Positions 10,124 through 20,700 of a stretch of 64,000 bases of DNA are shown here, one piece after another (position 1 is the first letter of the stretch; each line of letters opens with the position of its first letter). Below the pieces are notes generated by a model. The model saw only the letters and a program-made list of their open reading frames with translations, had not been told where the DNA came from and did not search any database. A program made the position numbers and the translations under genes. This DNA is from Phycisphaerae bacterium (GTDB lineage Bacteria; Chloroflexota; Anaerolineae; 4572-78; J111). The stretch is from positions 80,492 to 144,491 of the forward strand of contig JANQQF010000062.1 of assembly GCA_028285035.1 (NCBI GenBank), in the 5' to 3' direction.

Positions 10124-13100
10124 ATGAATAAATTCTATTCATTACTTGCGCAGTGCTATGCCTTTATTTTTAATTTTCAGCGAAAACCATTTGTTGGCAA
10201 TTGGTCTATTGAAATCATAACTCTGATGTTGGTTGTCTCTTGGGGGGCAGTTATAGTTACGATCCCCAAATCGGGTGTCGACCTTGCTCCATCACAAAAT
10301 GAGGCAGCTATTACCGTTCGTCCACAAAGTGCCAATATTATGGGGTGGCTTGATCAGGCGACATGCACCCAGTTTAGGGGATGGGCTGGCGATACCAATG
10401 ATCCAAATTTAGCGATCAATGTCCATTTTTATGATGATCTCATTGAAAATGGTGGTGTATTTATCGGTGGTGTCGGAGCAACGACCTTACGAGAAAGTGC
10501 GGTATGTGAAGCGTTAAAGGGTAGTAACTGTGAGGTATGCCCAACAGATCAACCTCAGTGTCAACACGGGTTTGTGTTCTCCACGCCGAGTACTTTATTT
10601 GATGGCCAGCCCCATAACATATACGCCTATGGGGTCAATTCGAATGACAATCGTAATGCTCAATTATTAGGGACACCTAAATCAATTATTTGCTCTGCTG
10701 CCCCGCCGCCTACGTTTAACCAAACTTGGACCTCAATTGCTGACAATACCTCTGCCCTGGCTTGGGGGGATTACGATAATGATGGCGATCTCGATCTTGC
10801 GGTCGCCAATAATGTGAGTGACGATAATCGTTTATATCGCAATAATAACGGGGTTTTATCATCCGAAGCGATTTGGGAGTCAGTGGAAAAAAATGCCTCC
10901 ACAAGTCTAGCTTGGGGGGATTACGATAGTGATGGCGATCTCGACTTGGTCATTGGTAATGCTTGCAATCAGGTTGAGGGTGATCCTCCGTCTCAATGTA
11001 AAAATCGAATCTATCGTAATGATAATGGTCACCTGACAACGAGTGCTGTTTGGGAAGCATCTGAAATAGATGTCACAATCAGTGTGGCTTGGGGGGATTA
11101 TGATAATGATGGTGATCTCGATCTCGCTGTCGGGAATGGTGGAATAGATGATTATTTAGGTTATCCCATTCCCGATGGTGGTCAAAATCGAATTTATCGC
11201 AATAATGGTGTTACAGAAGATGACACCCCTGTTTTTGAATTGATTTGGTCGTCTCCTGAAATCGAGCTGACGTCGAGCGTGGCTTGGGGGGATTATGATA
11301 ATGATGGTGATCTCGATCTGGCGGTTGGGAACGCAGATATTGAGCTTGATATCGACCTCACTGGCATTGATATTTTTACGGGTGAACACAATCAATTGTA
11401 TCGAAATTCGGGGACGATTGACGGTAACATCCCAAAATTTGACCTGATCTGGACGTCTGCTGAAAGAGAATTAACGACGAGTCTGGCCTGGGGGGATTAT
11501 GATAATGATGGTGATTTGGATCTCGCAGCGGGCAATGTAGCGGGTGAGTTTGAGTTCGGTTCTGACGGCTTATCAGCCAGCCCTAGAGGAGAAGCTAATC
11601 TCATTTATCGTAATGATAACGGAACTTTATTGTCTAAAGCTATTTGGACCTCAAACGAGGAAGACTTCACTTGGAGTATCGCTTGGGGTGATTATGATAA
11701 TGATGGATACCTCGATCTTGCGGCTGGCAATGGGCGCGTCGAGAATGGGTCTGGGGATCCTCTGCCCGAAAAGCTGTCCAATCGCATCTACCGTAATGAA
11801 AACGGCTTATTAAGCCCTAAAGCGATTTGGTCTTCCGAGGATTTAGATGACACGGTAGGGATTGCTTGGGGCGATTACGACAGTGATGGTGATCTGGATC
11901 TCGCTGCTGGGAATGGGAATTTTGATGCTGGACAGCCTAATCGCATCTATCGTAATGATAGTGTCAGCTTATTAACCGAGGCAAGTTGGTCCTCTAGCAA
12001 TGAGGCGGCAACGTGGGGGGCTACGTGGGCTGATATCAATCAGGATAATGATTTAGACTTATTTTTTGGAAACGGCGGCCGCTTTACGCCACAATCCAAT
12101 GAATTGTACCTCAATAATAATGGAGCGCCCGTTGTAGATAACAGTTGGACAGCCAATCTGACAGAGTCGACCTCAACATTGGCCTGGGGCGATTATGATG
12201 GGGATGGCGATTTAGATGTTGTTGTGGGGAACTATGCTGAAGATGATCAGATTGAGCCTATTCGATTGTATCAAAATATCGATGGTGTTTTAGCTCCAAA
12301 TCCTATTTGGGAGACTTACCAATTTCCGTCAGTTGTTAGTCTGGCTTGGGGGGATTATGATGGCGATAGTGATTTAGATTTGGCTGTCGGGAGTCGGGGG
12401 CAGTCGCATGGTGTATTTCTTAATGAAGACGGCATTTTCTCGGCCACGCCAAATTGGACCGCCCCACTGAATGAGCGATACATCACCTGGAGTGTGGTTT
12501 GGGGTGATGTGGATGGCGATGGTGACCTCGACCTTGCCGTGGGCAATAATGACAAACCGAACCAGATTTATCAAAATAACGGTTTAGATGGAAATGGCTT
12601 GCCGATTTTAGAGCTAGCTTGGTCATCCAATGAGTCTAGTGAAACCCGAAATCTGGCTTGGGGCGATTATGATGGGGATGGCGATCTTGATCTCGCTGTC
12701 GGCAATCAAGGTCAACCTAATCAAATCTATCGCAATTCAGGTGAAGGCCCTGATGACTCACCCAATTTAGAGCTAGTTTGGTCATCCAATGAGTCGGGTG
12801 AAACGCAAAGCATTGCTTGGGGCGATTATGATGGGGATGGCGATCTTGATCTTGTTGTCGGCAATGGCCATACCACCACCCCTGATGGTTCCCCACTCCG
12901 TCAAACCAATCAATTATATCGTAATGACGGCCTGTCAGCTGATAACAAACCAATTTTTAACTTAGCTTGGTCTTCTGATGAGATTGATGCGACGTTGGGG
13001 GTGGCCTGGGGGGATTATGATAATGATGGTGACCTTGATCTCGCCACCGGGAATTATCAAGCCCCCAATCGTTTGTATCACAATCCGCGGCGTAATGACT

Positions 13101-15598
13101 CATTAGCGGCCAATGATCCACCTTACGTCAGACTATCTCGTCCCGAACCCACGGCTGATGCACCATTTTTCTCAACGTCTCATATCATCAAAGCCTCAAA
13201 GATTTCTATTCCTTATACCTTATTTGATCCTGAAGGGGATGTCGTTCCCCTCATTTTTCCAGAATATTCGTTAAACGGGGGAAGTGCATGGCTGAAGGCG
13301 ACGCCAAGTGAGGCAGGAGGTGATGGGGTCACGAATGTGACGGCCTCGCCAGACGGAACACCCCACACCTTTGTTTGGGATGCTGAGGAAGACCTTATCA
13401 AAAGTGACAATGTCGTTTTTCGAATTAGAGCCCAACCAAAAATGACTCATAGCCCCATCTATTGGCCAGCGGTGGCTAGTCAAAGCCCACCATTTCGGGT
13501 AGAAGCTGCTGAGTGGTTTATCAAAGTTGTCGATACAACCAACCAATCTATCAGTGATACCTTGATTTATGCCAATGGTGCGACTGTTCCAGAATCGACA
13601 CCTAAGCCAACCTTAACCAACCGAGCAGGTTTACTTAATCCGGGTGTACTTGAGCTTGGGACAAATTTGGTTGCGTTAGCTCCGGTTTATGAACAGCGTA
13701 CGTTACGTTTGAATCATGATGGCTGGGCCTATCGAACTTATCTGACCAATCTAAACTTGGATAATGAGGGCAATCCAAATCCTGACACAGTAACAGGACC
13801 AGGTGAACAACGTATCACCATTCCTCCCAACAACTCTCTCACATTGTTCAACATCGTCGTTTCGATTGAGTGGGACGCAACGGAGGACTATATTGCGATG
13901 ATTGAAGATGCCTTCCACAAAGCCTCGGATTACCTCTATGATGCGACCGATGGGCAGATGGCCTTTGAGCAGGTCACAATTTACGATAATGCTGAGCATT
14001 GGTCGGATGCCGACTTCCAATTTTCGACGAAGAACACTGTACGCCCCTACGCCTTTATCGGGGGAATTACGTCCGAGGACAAAGCGCACACCATTCGTGC
14101 TGGCCGCTTTTGGACCAGACAAGGGGGCAATAGCGGGGCTTGGAATGAACCAGATGGCTATCGTACCCTAGTCCACGAATTTGCCCATTATGCTCTTTAT
14201 CTTGAGGATGAGTACTTTGTGCGAAAGACCGATGAAAACGGCAACCTGAAAGCTGATGAGAATGTAGCTTGCACTGATCCTTTGATCAAAAAGAGCGCAT
14301 CAGGCGATGCAACCAATGCCAGTATTATGTATTGGCCCTACCACACCAGTGAGTTCGCTGGGCCGGATGATTGGAATGAGAACTGTCAAGAAACGCAGCA
14401 ACATTTAGTCAATGGCAAATCCGATTGGGAGACGATTGCCGAACATTATGGAGGAACAAATTGGGTGATCAATACCCCGAGCAGTCGAGGGGACAAGGTG
14501 ATGGCTGGTCCGGATGCATTTCCGAAAGACCTGTTGCCCTTCCCGACGGCGACCATCAGTAATACCGGACAAACGGTGGGAGAGGCTCTGGAGTTTAGGA
14601 TTGTCGATCCAGATGGCGACCCTGTTCATAATGCTTTGGTGGCTCTCTACACAACAAGCGACAAGGGTACGATTGCGATTGATCAGGGTTTGAGTGATGC
14701 TGACGGACGAATCAGGATTTATGGGGCTTCGGTTGATGATACTGTCCAAGCAGCAACCTTTGATGGGGCAATGAGTGGGCGTCGAACGGTGGTTGAGGGT
14801 GAGACAAATTACGAACTTAAATTGAGTCTGACTGATTTTGGTCGTCGCAACTCAACTGCCAGTAATAGCAACCCTCATCTCAACTTAATTCCTGCTTCAA
14901 ATGGAGATGCCCTCACCTTGGAAGTTCATGGTGCGGCTGAAGGAGGCACTCTAAATGGATTAGTCATCCCTGGTGATGGTGGTGGTAGCCCCCAATTTAC
15001 GCCCTTAGCCTACAGTTCGAGTGAAGCAGCCTATAGTGGAAAAGCAAACTTTGATGGTGTGGGACTGGGTACGGGACAAATTCAAGTGAGTGGAGGAGCA
15101 GGTGGGCAGGTCATACAAATCAACAGTGACTATAACCTCCAACAAATCCAAAAGGGCCAACCAAGCAGCCTCTACTCGGAAGATGGCAACTTTGAATTTC
15201 ATCTGCCGCCCGATAGTATCATCGCCAATGATGCCTATGCCACCGTTCTGCCTACGGGCTATGTGCCTGGTCCTTTACCAGATGGACTAACGATCATTGG
15301 GAATGCATATCAAGTCCGTTTATCAGGCGCAATGACCCACCTGGAAAAAGATGGGGTGGTCCGGCTCCATTACCACCCTGAAGTGATGGGCACGTATACC
15401 CAAACAGCGATTTACTACTGGCATCCCAATTCGGATGGGACGGGTAGATGGATCGCCTTGGGGGGCACCCCCAGCGACACCGATGATGCCTGGGCCGTCA
15501 CAACCCGCCGACTGGGCATCTATGCTTTGATGGAGGGTGAGTTTGTGCCTGAGGTAGGTAATGAACGAATGTATTTACCAATGATCGAGAAAAATTAA
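10124..15598 (+). CDS. Secreted FG-GAP(x14) CLCA-type zinc metallopeptidase, array copy 2
   Basis: I choose the ATG at 10124 because GGAAGGAG lies 9 bases upstream. An in-frame ATG at 10058 falls inside the palindromic element and has no ribosome-binding site. The 1824-residue product has a hydrophobic export or anchor segment at about 28-50. Next comes a Cys-containing module (TCTQFRGWAGD to HNIYAYGVN) found in no other array member. Fourteen FG-GAP repeats of the SVAWGDYDNDGDLDLAVGN type follow; the eighth is degenerate (WADINQDNDLDLFFGN). The zincin motif HEFAHYALYLEDEY begins at H1351, with NASIMYW as a Met-turn-like motif. The CarboxypepD-reg-like and conserved beta modules match copy 1. 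The tail is RMYLPMIEKN, a slightly altered version of the family ending. It is probably cell-surface; no substrate can be inferred. Confidence 0.87.
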   Translation: MNKFYSLLAQCYAFIFNFQRKPFVGNWSIEIITLMLVVSWGAVIVTIPKSGVDLAPSQNEAAITVRPQSANIMGWLDQATCTQFRGWAGDTNDPNLAINVHFYDDLIENGGVFIGGVGATTLRESAVCEALKGSNCEVCPTDQPQCQHGFVFSTPSTLFDGQPHNIYAYGVNSNDNRNAQLLGTPKSIICSAAPPPTFNQTWTSIADNTSALAWGDYDNDGDLDLAVANNVSDDNRLYRNNNGVLSSEAIWESVEKNASTSLAWGDYDSDGDLDLVIGNACNQVEGDPPSQCKNRIYRNDNGHLTTSAVWEASEIDVTISVAWGDYDNDGDLDLAVGNGGIDDYLGYPIPDGGQNRIYRNNGVTEDDTPVFELIWSSPEIELTSSVAWGDYDNDGDLDLAVGNADIELDIDLTGIDIFTGEHNQLYRNSGTIDGNIPKFDLIWTSAERELTTSLAWGDYDNDGDLDLAAGNVAGEFEFGSDGLSASPRGEANLIYRNDNGTLLSKAIWTSNEEDFTWSIAWGDYDNDGYLDLAAGNGRVENGSGDPLPEKLSNRIYRNENGLLSPKAIWSSEDLDDTVGIAWGDYDSDGDLDLAAGNGNFDAGQPNRIYRNDSVSLLTEASWSSSNEAATWGATWADINQDNDLDLFFGNGGRFTPQSNELYLNNNGAPVVDNSWTANLTESTSTLAWGDYDGDGDLDVVVGNYAEDDQIEPIRLYQNIDGVLAPNPIWETYQFPSVVSLAWGDYDGDSDLDLAVGSRGQSHGVFLNEDGIFSATPNWTAPLNERYITWSVVWGDVDGDGDLDLAVGNNDKPNQIYQNNGLDGNGLPILELAWSSNESSETRNLAWGDYDGDGDLDLAVGNQGQPNQIYRNSGEGPDDSPNLELVWSSNESGETQSIAWGDYDGDGDLDLVVGNGHTTTPDGSPLRQTNQLYRNDGLSADNKPIFNLAWSSDEIDATLGVAWGDYDNDGDLDLATGNYQAPNRLYHNPRRNDSLAANDPPYVRLSRPEPTADAPFFSTSHIIKASKISIPYTLFDPEGDVVPLIFPEYSLNGGSAWLKATPSEAGGDGVTNVTASPDGTPHTFVWDAEEDLIKSDNVVFRIRAQPKMTHSPIYWPAVASQSPPFRVEAAEWFIKVVDTTNQSISDTLIYANGATVPESTPKPTLTNRAGLLNPGVLELGTNLVALAPVYEQRTLRLNHDGWAYRTYLTNLNLDNEGNPNPDTVTGPGEQRITIPPNNSLTLFNIVVSIEWDATEDYIAMIEDAFHKASDYLYDATDGQMAFEQVTIYDNAEHWSDADFQFSTKNTVRPYAFIGGITSEDKAHTIRAGRFWTRQGGNSGAWNEPDGYRTLVHEFAHYALYLEDEYFVRKTDENGNLKADENVACTDPLIKKSASGDATNASIMYWPYHTSEFAGPDDWNENCQETQQHLVNGKSDWETIAEHYGGTNWVINTPSSRGDKVMAGPDAFPKDLLPFPTATISNTGQTVGEALEFRIVDPDGDPVHNALVALYTTSDKGTIAIDQGLSDADGRIRIYGASVDDTVQAATFDGAMSGRRTVVEGETNYELKLSLTDFGRRNSTASNSNPHLNLIPASNGDALTLEVHGAAEGGTLNGLVIPGDGGGSPQFTPLAYSSSEAAYSGKANFDGVGLGTGQIQVSGGAGGQVIQINSDYNLQQIQKGQPSSLYSEDGNFEFHLPPDSIIANDAYATVLPTGYVPGPLPDGLTIIGNAYQVRLSGAMTHLEKDGVVRLHYHPEVMGTYTQTAIYYWHPNSDGTGRWIALGGTPSDTDDAWAVTTRRLGIYALMEGEFVPEVGNERMYLPMIEKN

Positions 15599-15769
15599 CG
15601 TTAGGCCAGTTGAGAGGAATTTAGGAGTCTGTGTTTGGAAAATTATGATAAATTTGAGGTGGATTCCGTATCATAGTTTATCTGTTTGGGTATCTATGCC
15701 TTACTGGGTGTATCTGTCAGCCCAGCGCCGGGTGCTGAGACGGTGTATTTGCCGGTTGTTTTGAAATAA
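15599..15769 (+). pseudogene. C-terminal fragment of a lost protease paralogue
   Basis: From 15683 the plus strand reads CLGIYALLGVSVSP and then ETVYLPVVLK with a TAA at 15767-15769. This is the exact ending of the array proteins (LGIYALMGVDVTPP then YLPVVxK). Nothing upstream of 15683 is family-like in frame, and no start exists. It is the last 28 codons of a deleted copy, left between copies 2 and 3. Just before it, 15610-15682 carries a degenerate post-stop element (GAGTC, TATGATA and TATCATA arms). Confidence 0.85.
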
Positions 15770-15792
15770 TCTTTGCAAGGAAACTTGAGTCT

Positions 15793-18700
15793 ATGTTTAA
15801 CGTGAATTGCATTAGCAGGTCGAACCAATATCTTTCCACCCTATTGAAGCTAATAACCGTGATGATTGGTAGTTTTTGTTTGTTTCTGCTCTCCCATCTC
15901 TCCCTTATCCTGGCCGACGATCCAGTAACGCTTAATGCGGATGCAGTTTGGCGTTCTGGTAGTAACCGTTTCGGAACTAGTATCGCTTGGGGCGATGTCG
16001 ATAATGATGGCGATCTTGATTTGGCTGTGGGATATCAGGGGAGTGGGGCTAATCGTGTATATTTGAATGAGAATGGTATCTTGCAAACTGATGCAGATAT
16101 GCCCTGGACCTCTGACGATGAAGTTAACACATTTAGTGTGGCTTGGGGTGATGTCGATAATGACGGTGATCTTGATTTGGCAGCTGGTAATTATAATAGC
16201 CCAAATGTATTGTACTTAAATGAAAATGGTACACTGCAAAGGGCAGCCATTTGGTCAGATGCAGTGAATGATTTAACGTTTAGTGTGGTTTGGGGTGATG
16301 TTAATGGAGATGATTATCTTGATTTAGTCGTTGGCAATGATCTTGGACAAAATAAAGTTTATTTAAATGAAAACGGCACACTTCAAAGTGAACCAGGGTG
16401 GTCTGATCTGATTACTGATAGGTCGTATAGTGTAGCGTTGGGTGATTTTGATCAAGATAATGATTTGGATCTTGCGGTTGGTAATCGAGGGAATCCGAAT
16501 AAAGTTTATCTTAATCAAGGCGGTGTCTTACAAACGACACCTCATTGGACGGATGCTTTGTCGGACACGACGTGGAGTGTGGCTTGGGGCGATTTGAACA
16601 ATGATGGGTATCTTGATTTGGCGGTTGGGAACCGAGGAGAATACGAGAATTCGCCGGGGTGTCAATGTTATATTGGGGGGAATAGTAAGATCTATCTCAA
16701 TCTTTTAACCGATACCTTGGAAATCAGCCCTTCCTGGACATCTAATCTAACAAATAGTTTTACTTATGATGACCCGGTTTCGGGGCTAGCCTGGGGTGAT
16801 GTCGATAATGATGGTGATCTTGATTTGGCTATTGCCAATGGTGGAGAGATGGGTATCAATCGGCAAAATAAAGTGTTTTTGAATGAGGGGGGAACATTAC
16901 AAACGTCAGCAGATAACCCTTGGACGGCGACTGATTTCGGTACAACCATTGACATTGCCTGGGGCGATGTGGATGGCGATGGTGATCTTGATTTAGCTGC
17001 TGCCAATGATGGAACCGAAAGTGCCCTATATCTCAATGAAGGTATTCCTTTACAACTTCCTGCCGATAATCCTCAGATTTTTCATCTAAAAATAGATACT
17101 ATGTATACACCCACCCATGACATCGTTTGGGGGGATATGGATGGTGATGGTGATTTAGATTTGGCTGGTGGTGGAGATACCGTAGGTAATAGCGTGTACC
17201 CCAATGTTGATGGCATATTACAATCATCACCCAGTTGGACCTCTCAACTAACCGATACCAGAAATGTGTTGGCTTGGGGTGATATGGATAACGATGGCGA
17301 TCTTGATTTAGCCGTTGGGAATGCTGCATCATCTAATCGGATTTATCGAAATCAAGGTGGGGTACTTGAAAGGACACCTGTTTGGTCAGATGGAGTTGAT
17401 GATGATACAAGGAGTGTGGCTTGGGGTGATGTGGATGGCGATGGCGATCTTGATCTTGCTGTTGGGAATTGGGAAACGCCGAGTAAGATCTATCCTAACA
17501 TAGACGGAAGTATATCTAGTACTGTTATTTGGTCTGATACGGTTAACTCTCGTACGTTGAGCCTGGCTTGGGGTGATGTAGATCGTGATGGTGATCTTGA
17601 TCTGGCGGCAGGAAATTCACTGTTCAATGGTGATGGTTCAAATATCGTCTACCATAATCATGGCGGCACCTTAAGCTTGACTGATATTTGGAGTGACTCG
17701 CTTTCAGCAGATACCAGTCATATCGCTTGGGGCGATGTGGATGGCGATGGTGATCTTGATTTAGCCGTTGGAAATACCCGTCAAAGAAATTTAGTGTATA
17801 TCAATGAGGATGGTCGTTTAAGTGTGCCTAAAGCTTGGTCTGATGAGGCAGCTGATATTACAACCAGTATCGCTTGGGGTGATGTGGATGGAGATGGTGA
17901 CTCTGATTTAGCTGTCGCAAACTGGGGGCAATCCGATGATAAGGGTGAACCGCTTCACAATAAACTTTATCAAAATATTGGCGGCTCTTTGCAAAAACCT
18001 GTAATCTGGTCAGATGAACTTGATAGACGAACGCTTGATATAACTTTAGATGATATTGATCGAGACGGTCGATTTGATGTGACAGTATTTGATCGTGACT
18101 CACCAAAGGTCACAATTTACAAAAACAATCCACCACCCAATATTCCGGCTCAAAATGAGCCAACAACCATCTATTTGCCACATCCGGCTGGGATAGCTGA
18201 GGCACAACTATACTTTTCGCCCCGTCTCATTAACTCACCTTTCATCTCGATCACTTACATTCTGACCGATCCTGAGAATGACCTAGTTCTAAAAATTATC
18301 CCCGAATACTCTCTTGATGGCAGCAATCAATGGTTTCCCGCCACCCTTGGTCCTGGCGGGGATGGGATTATGAATTTGCCAGCTTCGGCTACAGGAACCA
18401 CTCACACCTTTGTCTGGCATGCGGCAGCTGATCCGGTTATAAAAAATGATCACGTTACCTTTAGAATTCGGGCCATCCCCGACTATAAAAAGAGTCCAAT
18501 TTTATGGCCAGCTCAGAATGCGCAAAGCTCTGGATTTCGAGTACAGGCCGCCGAGTGGTACGTCAAACTTGTTGATGTTGATAACAATCCCGTACGCAAT
18601 GCTCAAATTTATCTAAATGGTCAGTTGATGACTGATAGCGTGGCCAATACCTCGCAGACTAATCGAGCAGGTCTATTACAGCTACATACGCCAGTAGCAG

Positions 18701-20619
18701 GGCAACCCATCATTGCGTTATGGTCCGCTTACGAACAACCCACCTTGCGAGAGGGCCACGAGGGCTGGGCATATCGTACCTTTTTAACCAACCTCAATCT
18801 TGATGATCAAGGGCAGCCCCAACCCGATTTCGTTCAGACACCTGGCGAACAACGCATTACCCTTAGCATCAGTAATTCCTTGACTCTGTTTAACATCGTC
18901 ACTTCCATCGAGTGGGACGCGACGGATGACTACCTGATGGAAATTGAAGATGCCTTCCGTAAAGCCTCGGATTATCTCTACGATGTGACCGACGGGCAGA
19001 TGGCCTTTGGGCAGGTGGCAATTTATGACAACGCTGAACATTGGGCTGATGCGGACTTCCAATTCTCAACCAAAAACACGGTTCGACCTTACGCCTTCAT
19101 CGGAGGCATTACCTCAGAGGACAAGGCTCACACTATTCGAGTCGGTCGATTTTGGAGTCGCACTGGCGGGAATGGTGGGCAGTGGAATGAACCCGATGGC
19201 TATCGTACGTTAATTCACGAGTTTTCCCACTATGCCCTTTATTTAGAGGATGAATATTTTGTGCGTGGGGTTGATGAGGCTGGTGATTTGATTGCAGATC
19301 AGAATGTCTCCTGTACTGATCCGCTCATCAAGAAAAGTGCATCTGGGGATGCGACCAACGCCAGCGTGATGTACTGGCACTATAATGCGAGTGAATTCGC
19401 GGGGGCGGATCGTTGGAATGAGAACTGTCAAGCGACCCAACAACATCTAGTCAATGGCAAATCGGATTGGGAGACGATTGCCGAGCATTATGGCGGGGAA
19501 GATTGGCTTATTAACACCCCCACCAGCCGAGGCACCGTGATGGCCGGACCCCAAGAATTTCCCACGGACCTTCTCCCTTTTCCAGAGATTACCCTTAACA
19601 ATACAGGTCGAACGGACGGCGAAGCCCTACACCTCACAATTACGGATCCATCGGGGCAGCCTGTCCACAATGCCTTGGTGGCCCTGTATACCTCTTTAGA
19701 GGGCATCACCATTGCCCTTGATCAAGGCTTGACAGATGGTCAGGGTCAGATCGACATTTATGGGGCTACCGCAGGCGATACGATTCGGGCAGCTACATTT
19801 GATGGTGCCTTCGCTGGCGCGAGGGCAGTTGATAGCAAGACGTCCTACAGCTTAGTTTTGAAACAATTGGGTGGGGGTAATGTCGCTCGGTCATCGACGA
19901 CAGCGGTACCGCATTTGGGGTTGGCTCCGCACACTAACGGAGATACGTTATTCCTGCAAGTTTTTGGGCTGGCAGAAAGCGTACTCCCCCTTAATAGCTT
20001 GATCATACCGGGTGAGGGAGCGGGAACCCCACAATTAACCCAATTAGCCTACAGCAATGCCGCAGACTCGTATGTGGGTACGGTCAGCTTGAGTGGGGTT
20101 GGCTTGGGAACTGGACGCATACAAGTGAGCGGTCCTGCGCTCGCGGCCTCGATCAACAGCGATTATAATCTGCAACAAGCCCAAAAAAGCGAGGTAAACA
20201 CCCTTTTCTCTGAAGATGGCAACTTTGAATTCCATCTGCCTGTGGACGCGATTAGTGCCGACCAAGCTTATGCCACCGTCCTCCCGACGGGTTACGTGCC
20301 TGGCCCTCTGCCAGATGGCTTATCCGTCATTGGCAATGCTTACGAAGTGCGGCTGTCCGGCGCGGTAGCTGAATTAGAGAAGGCTGGCGTGGTCCGCCTG
20401 CACTATCACCCCGAGGTGATGGGGGTGTACACCAAGACCGCCATTTACTTCTGGGATGCGGCCAATGAAGAGTGGGATCGACGGGGTGGTGACCCCAGTG
20501 AGACAGACAATGCCTGGTCGGTGGCCGCTCAACGGCTGGGGATTTACGCCTTGATGGGCCTTGATGTTACTTCAGCCCCACCGACCGAGACAATTTATTT
20601 GCCGATAATTCTGAAATAA
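15793..20619 (+). CDS. Secreted FG-GAP(x14) CLCA-type zinc metallopeptidase, array copy 3
   Basis: This 1608-residue protein has a signal peptide of about 41 residues ending SLILA-DDP. The ribosome-binding site AAGGAA is 12 bases from the ATG, rather far. I count 14 FG-GAP repeats (SVAWGDVDNDGDLDLAVGN type); the last (DITLDDIDRDGRFDVTVF) is degenerate. An Ig-like segment with ITYILTDPEND follows, then the zincin with HEFSHYALYLEDEY from H1142. Here Ser replaces the usual Ala or Gly in the HExxH. NASVMYWHY, the CarboxypepD-reg-like module (VHNALVALYT) and the conserved beta region follow. It ends TIYLPIILK. Its start lies 23 bases after the fragment that ends at 15769, so that lost gene once sat directly upstream. 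Confidence 0.88.
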   Translation: MFNVNCISRSNQYLSTLLKLITVMIGSFCLFLLSHLSLILADDPVTLNADAVWRSGSNRFGTSIAWGDVDNDGDLDLAVGYQGSGANRVYLNENGILQTDADMPWTSDDEVNTFSVAWGDVDNDGDLDLAAGNYNSPNVLYLNENGTLQRAAIWSDAVNDLTFSVVWGDVNGDDYLDLVVGNDLGQNKVYLNENGTLQSEPGWSDLITDRSYSVALGDFDQDNDLDLAVGNRGNPNKVYLNQGGVLQTTPHWTDALSDTTWSVAWGDLNNDGYLDLAVGNRGEYENSPGCQCYIGGNSKIYLNLLTDTLEISPSWTSNLTNSFTYDDPVSGLAWGDVDNDGDLDLAIANGGEMGINRQNKVFLNEGGTLQTSADNPWTATDFGTTIDIAWGDVDGDGDLDLAAANDGTESALYLNEGIPLQLPADNPQIFHLKIDTMYTPTHDIVWGDMDGDGDLDLAGGGDTVGNSVYPNVDGILQSSPSWTSQLTDTRNVLAWGDMDNDGDLDLAVGNAASSNRIYRNQGGVLERTPVWSDGVDDDTRSVAWGDVDGDGDLDLAVGNWETPSKIYPNIDGSISSTVIWSDTVNSRTLSLAWGDVDRDGDLDLAAGNSLFNGDGSNIVYHNHGGTLSLTDIWSDSLSADTSHIAWGDVDGDGDLDLAVGNTRQRNLVYINEDGRLSVPKAWSDEAADITTSIAWGDVDGDGDSDLAVANWGQSDDKGEPLHNKLYQNIGGSLQKPVIWSDELDRRTLDITLDDIDRDGRFDVTVFDRDSPKVTIYKNNPPPNIPAQNEPTTIYLPHPAGIAEAQLYFSPRLINSPFISITYILTDPENDLVLKIIPEYSLDGSNQWFPATLGPGGDGIMNLPASATGTTHTFVWHAAADPVIKNDHVTFRIRAIPDYKKSPILWPAQNAQSSGFRVQAAEWYVKLVDVDNNPVRNAQIYLNGQLMTDSVANTSQTNRAGLLQLHTPVAGQPIIALWSAYEQPTLREGHEGWAYRTFLTNLNLDDQGQPQPDFVQTPGEQRITLSISNSLTLFNIVTSIEWDATDDYLMEIEDAFRKASDYLYDVTDGQMAFGQVAIYDNAEHWADADFQFSTKNTVRPYAFIGGITSEDKAHTIRVGRFWSRTGGNGGQWNEPDGYRTLIHEFSHYALYLEDEYFVRGVDEAGDLIADQNVSCTDPLIKKSASGDATNASVMYWHYNASEFAGADRWNENCQATQQHLVNGKSDWETIAEHYGGEDWLINTPTSRGTVMAGPQEFPTDLLPFPEITLNNTGRTDGEALHLTITDPSGQPVHNALVALYTSLEGITIALDQGLTDGQGQIDIYGATAGDTIRAATFDGAFAGARAVDSKTSYSLVLKQLGGGNVARSSTTAVPHLGLAPHTNGDTLFLQVFGLAESVLPLNSLIIPGEGAGTPQLTQLAYSNAADSYVGTVSLSGVGLGTGRIQVSGPALAASINSDYNLQQAQKSEVNTLFSEDGNFEFHLPVDAISADQAYATVLPTGYVPGPLPDGLSVIGNAYEVRLSGAVAELEKAGVVRLHYHPEVMGVYTKTAIYFWDAANEEWDRRGGDPSETDNAWSVAAQRLGIYALMGLDVTSAPPTETIYLPIILK

Positions 20620-20620
20620 A

Positions 20621-20700
20621 AGAGACTCTTGAGAGTCTTTCCCCACAAAAGTGTGATACATTAGACCCATAACACTGTTAAGACTGTATCACACTTTTGT
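20621..20700. repeat. Post-stop palindromic element, copy C
   Basis: Directly after the stop lies AGACTCT-TG-AGAGTCT (20623-20638), a perfect 7-base-pair hairpin followed by TT. Then comes a perfect 15-base inverted repeat, ACAAAAGTGTGATAC (20645-20659) and GTATCACACTTTTGT (20686-20700), separated by 26 bases. It is the best-preserved copy of the element at 10004-10081. The first hairpin could terminate transcription; the second is longer than most terminators and lacks GC, so it may be a protein-binding site or an RNA structure. Confidence 0.75.

Noticed and set aside
20645..20700. CRP-like site (TGTGA...TCACA)
   Set aside because: The half-sites are 26 bases or more apart instead of the usual 6, and they follow a stop codon rather than precede a promoter.
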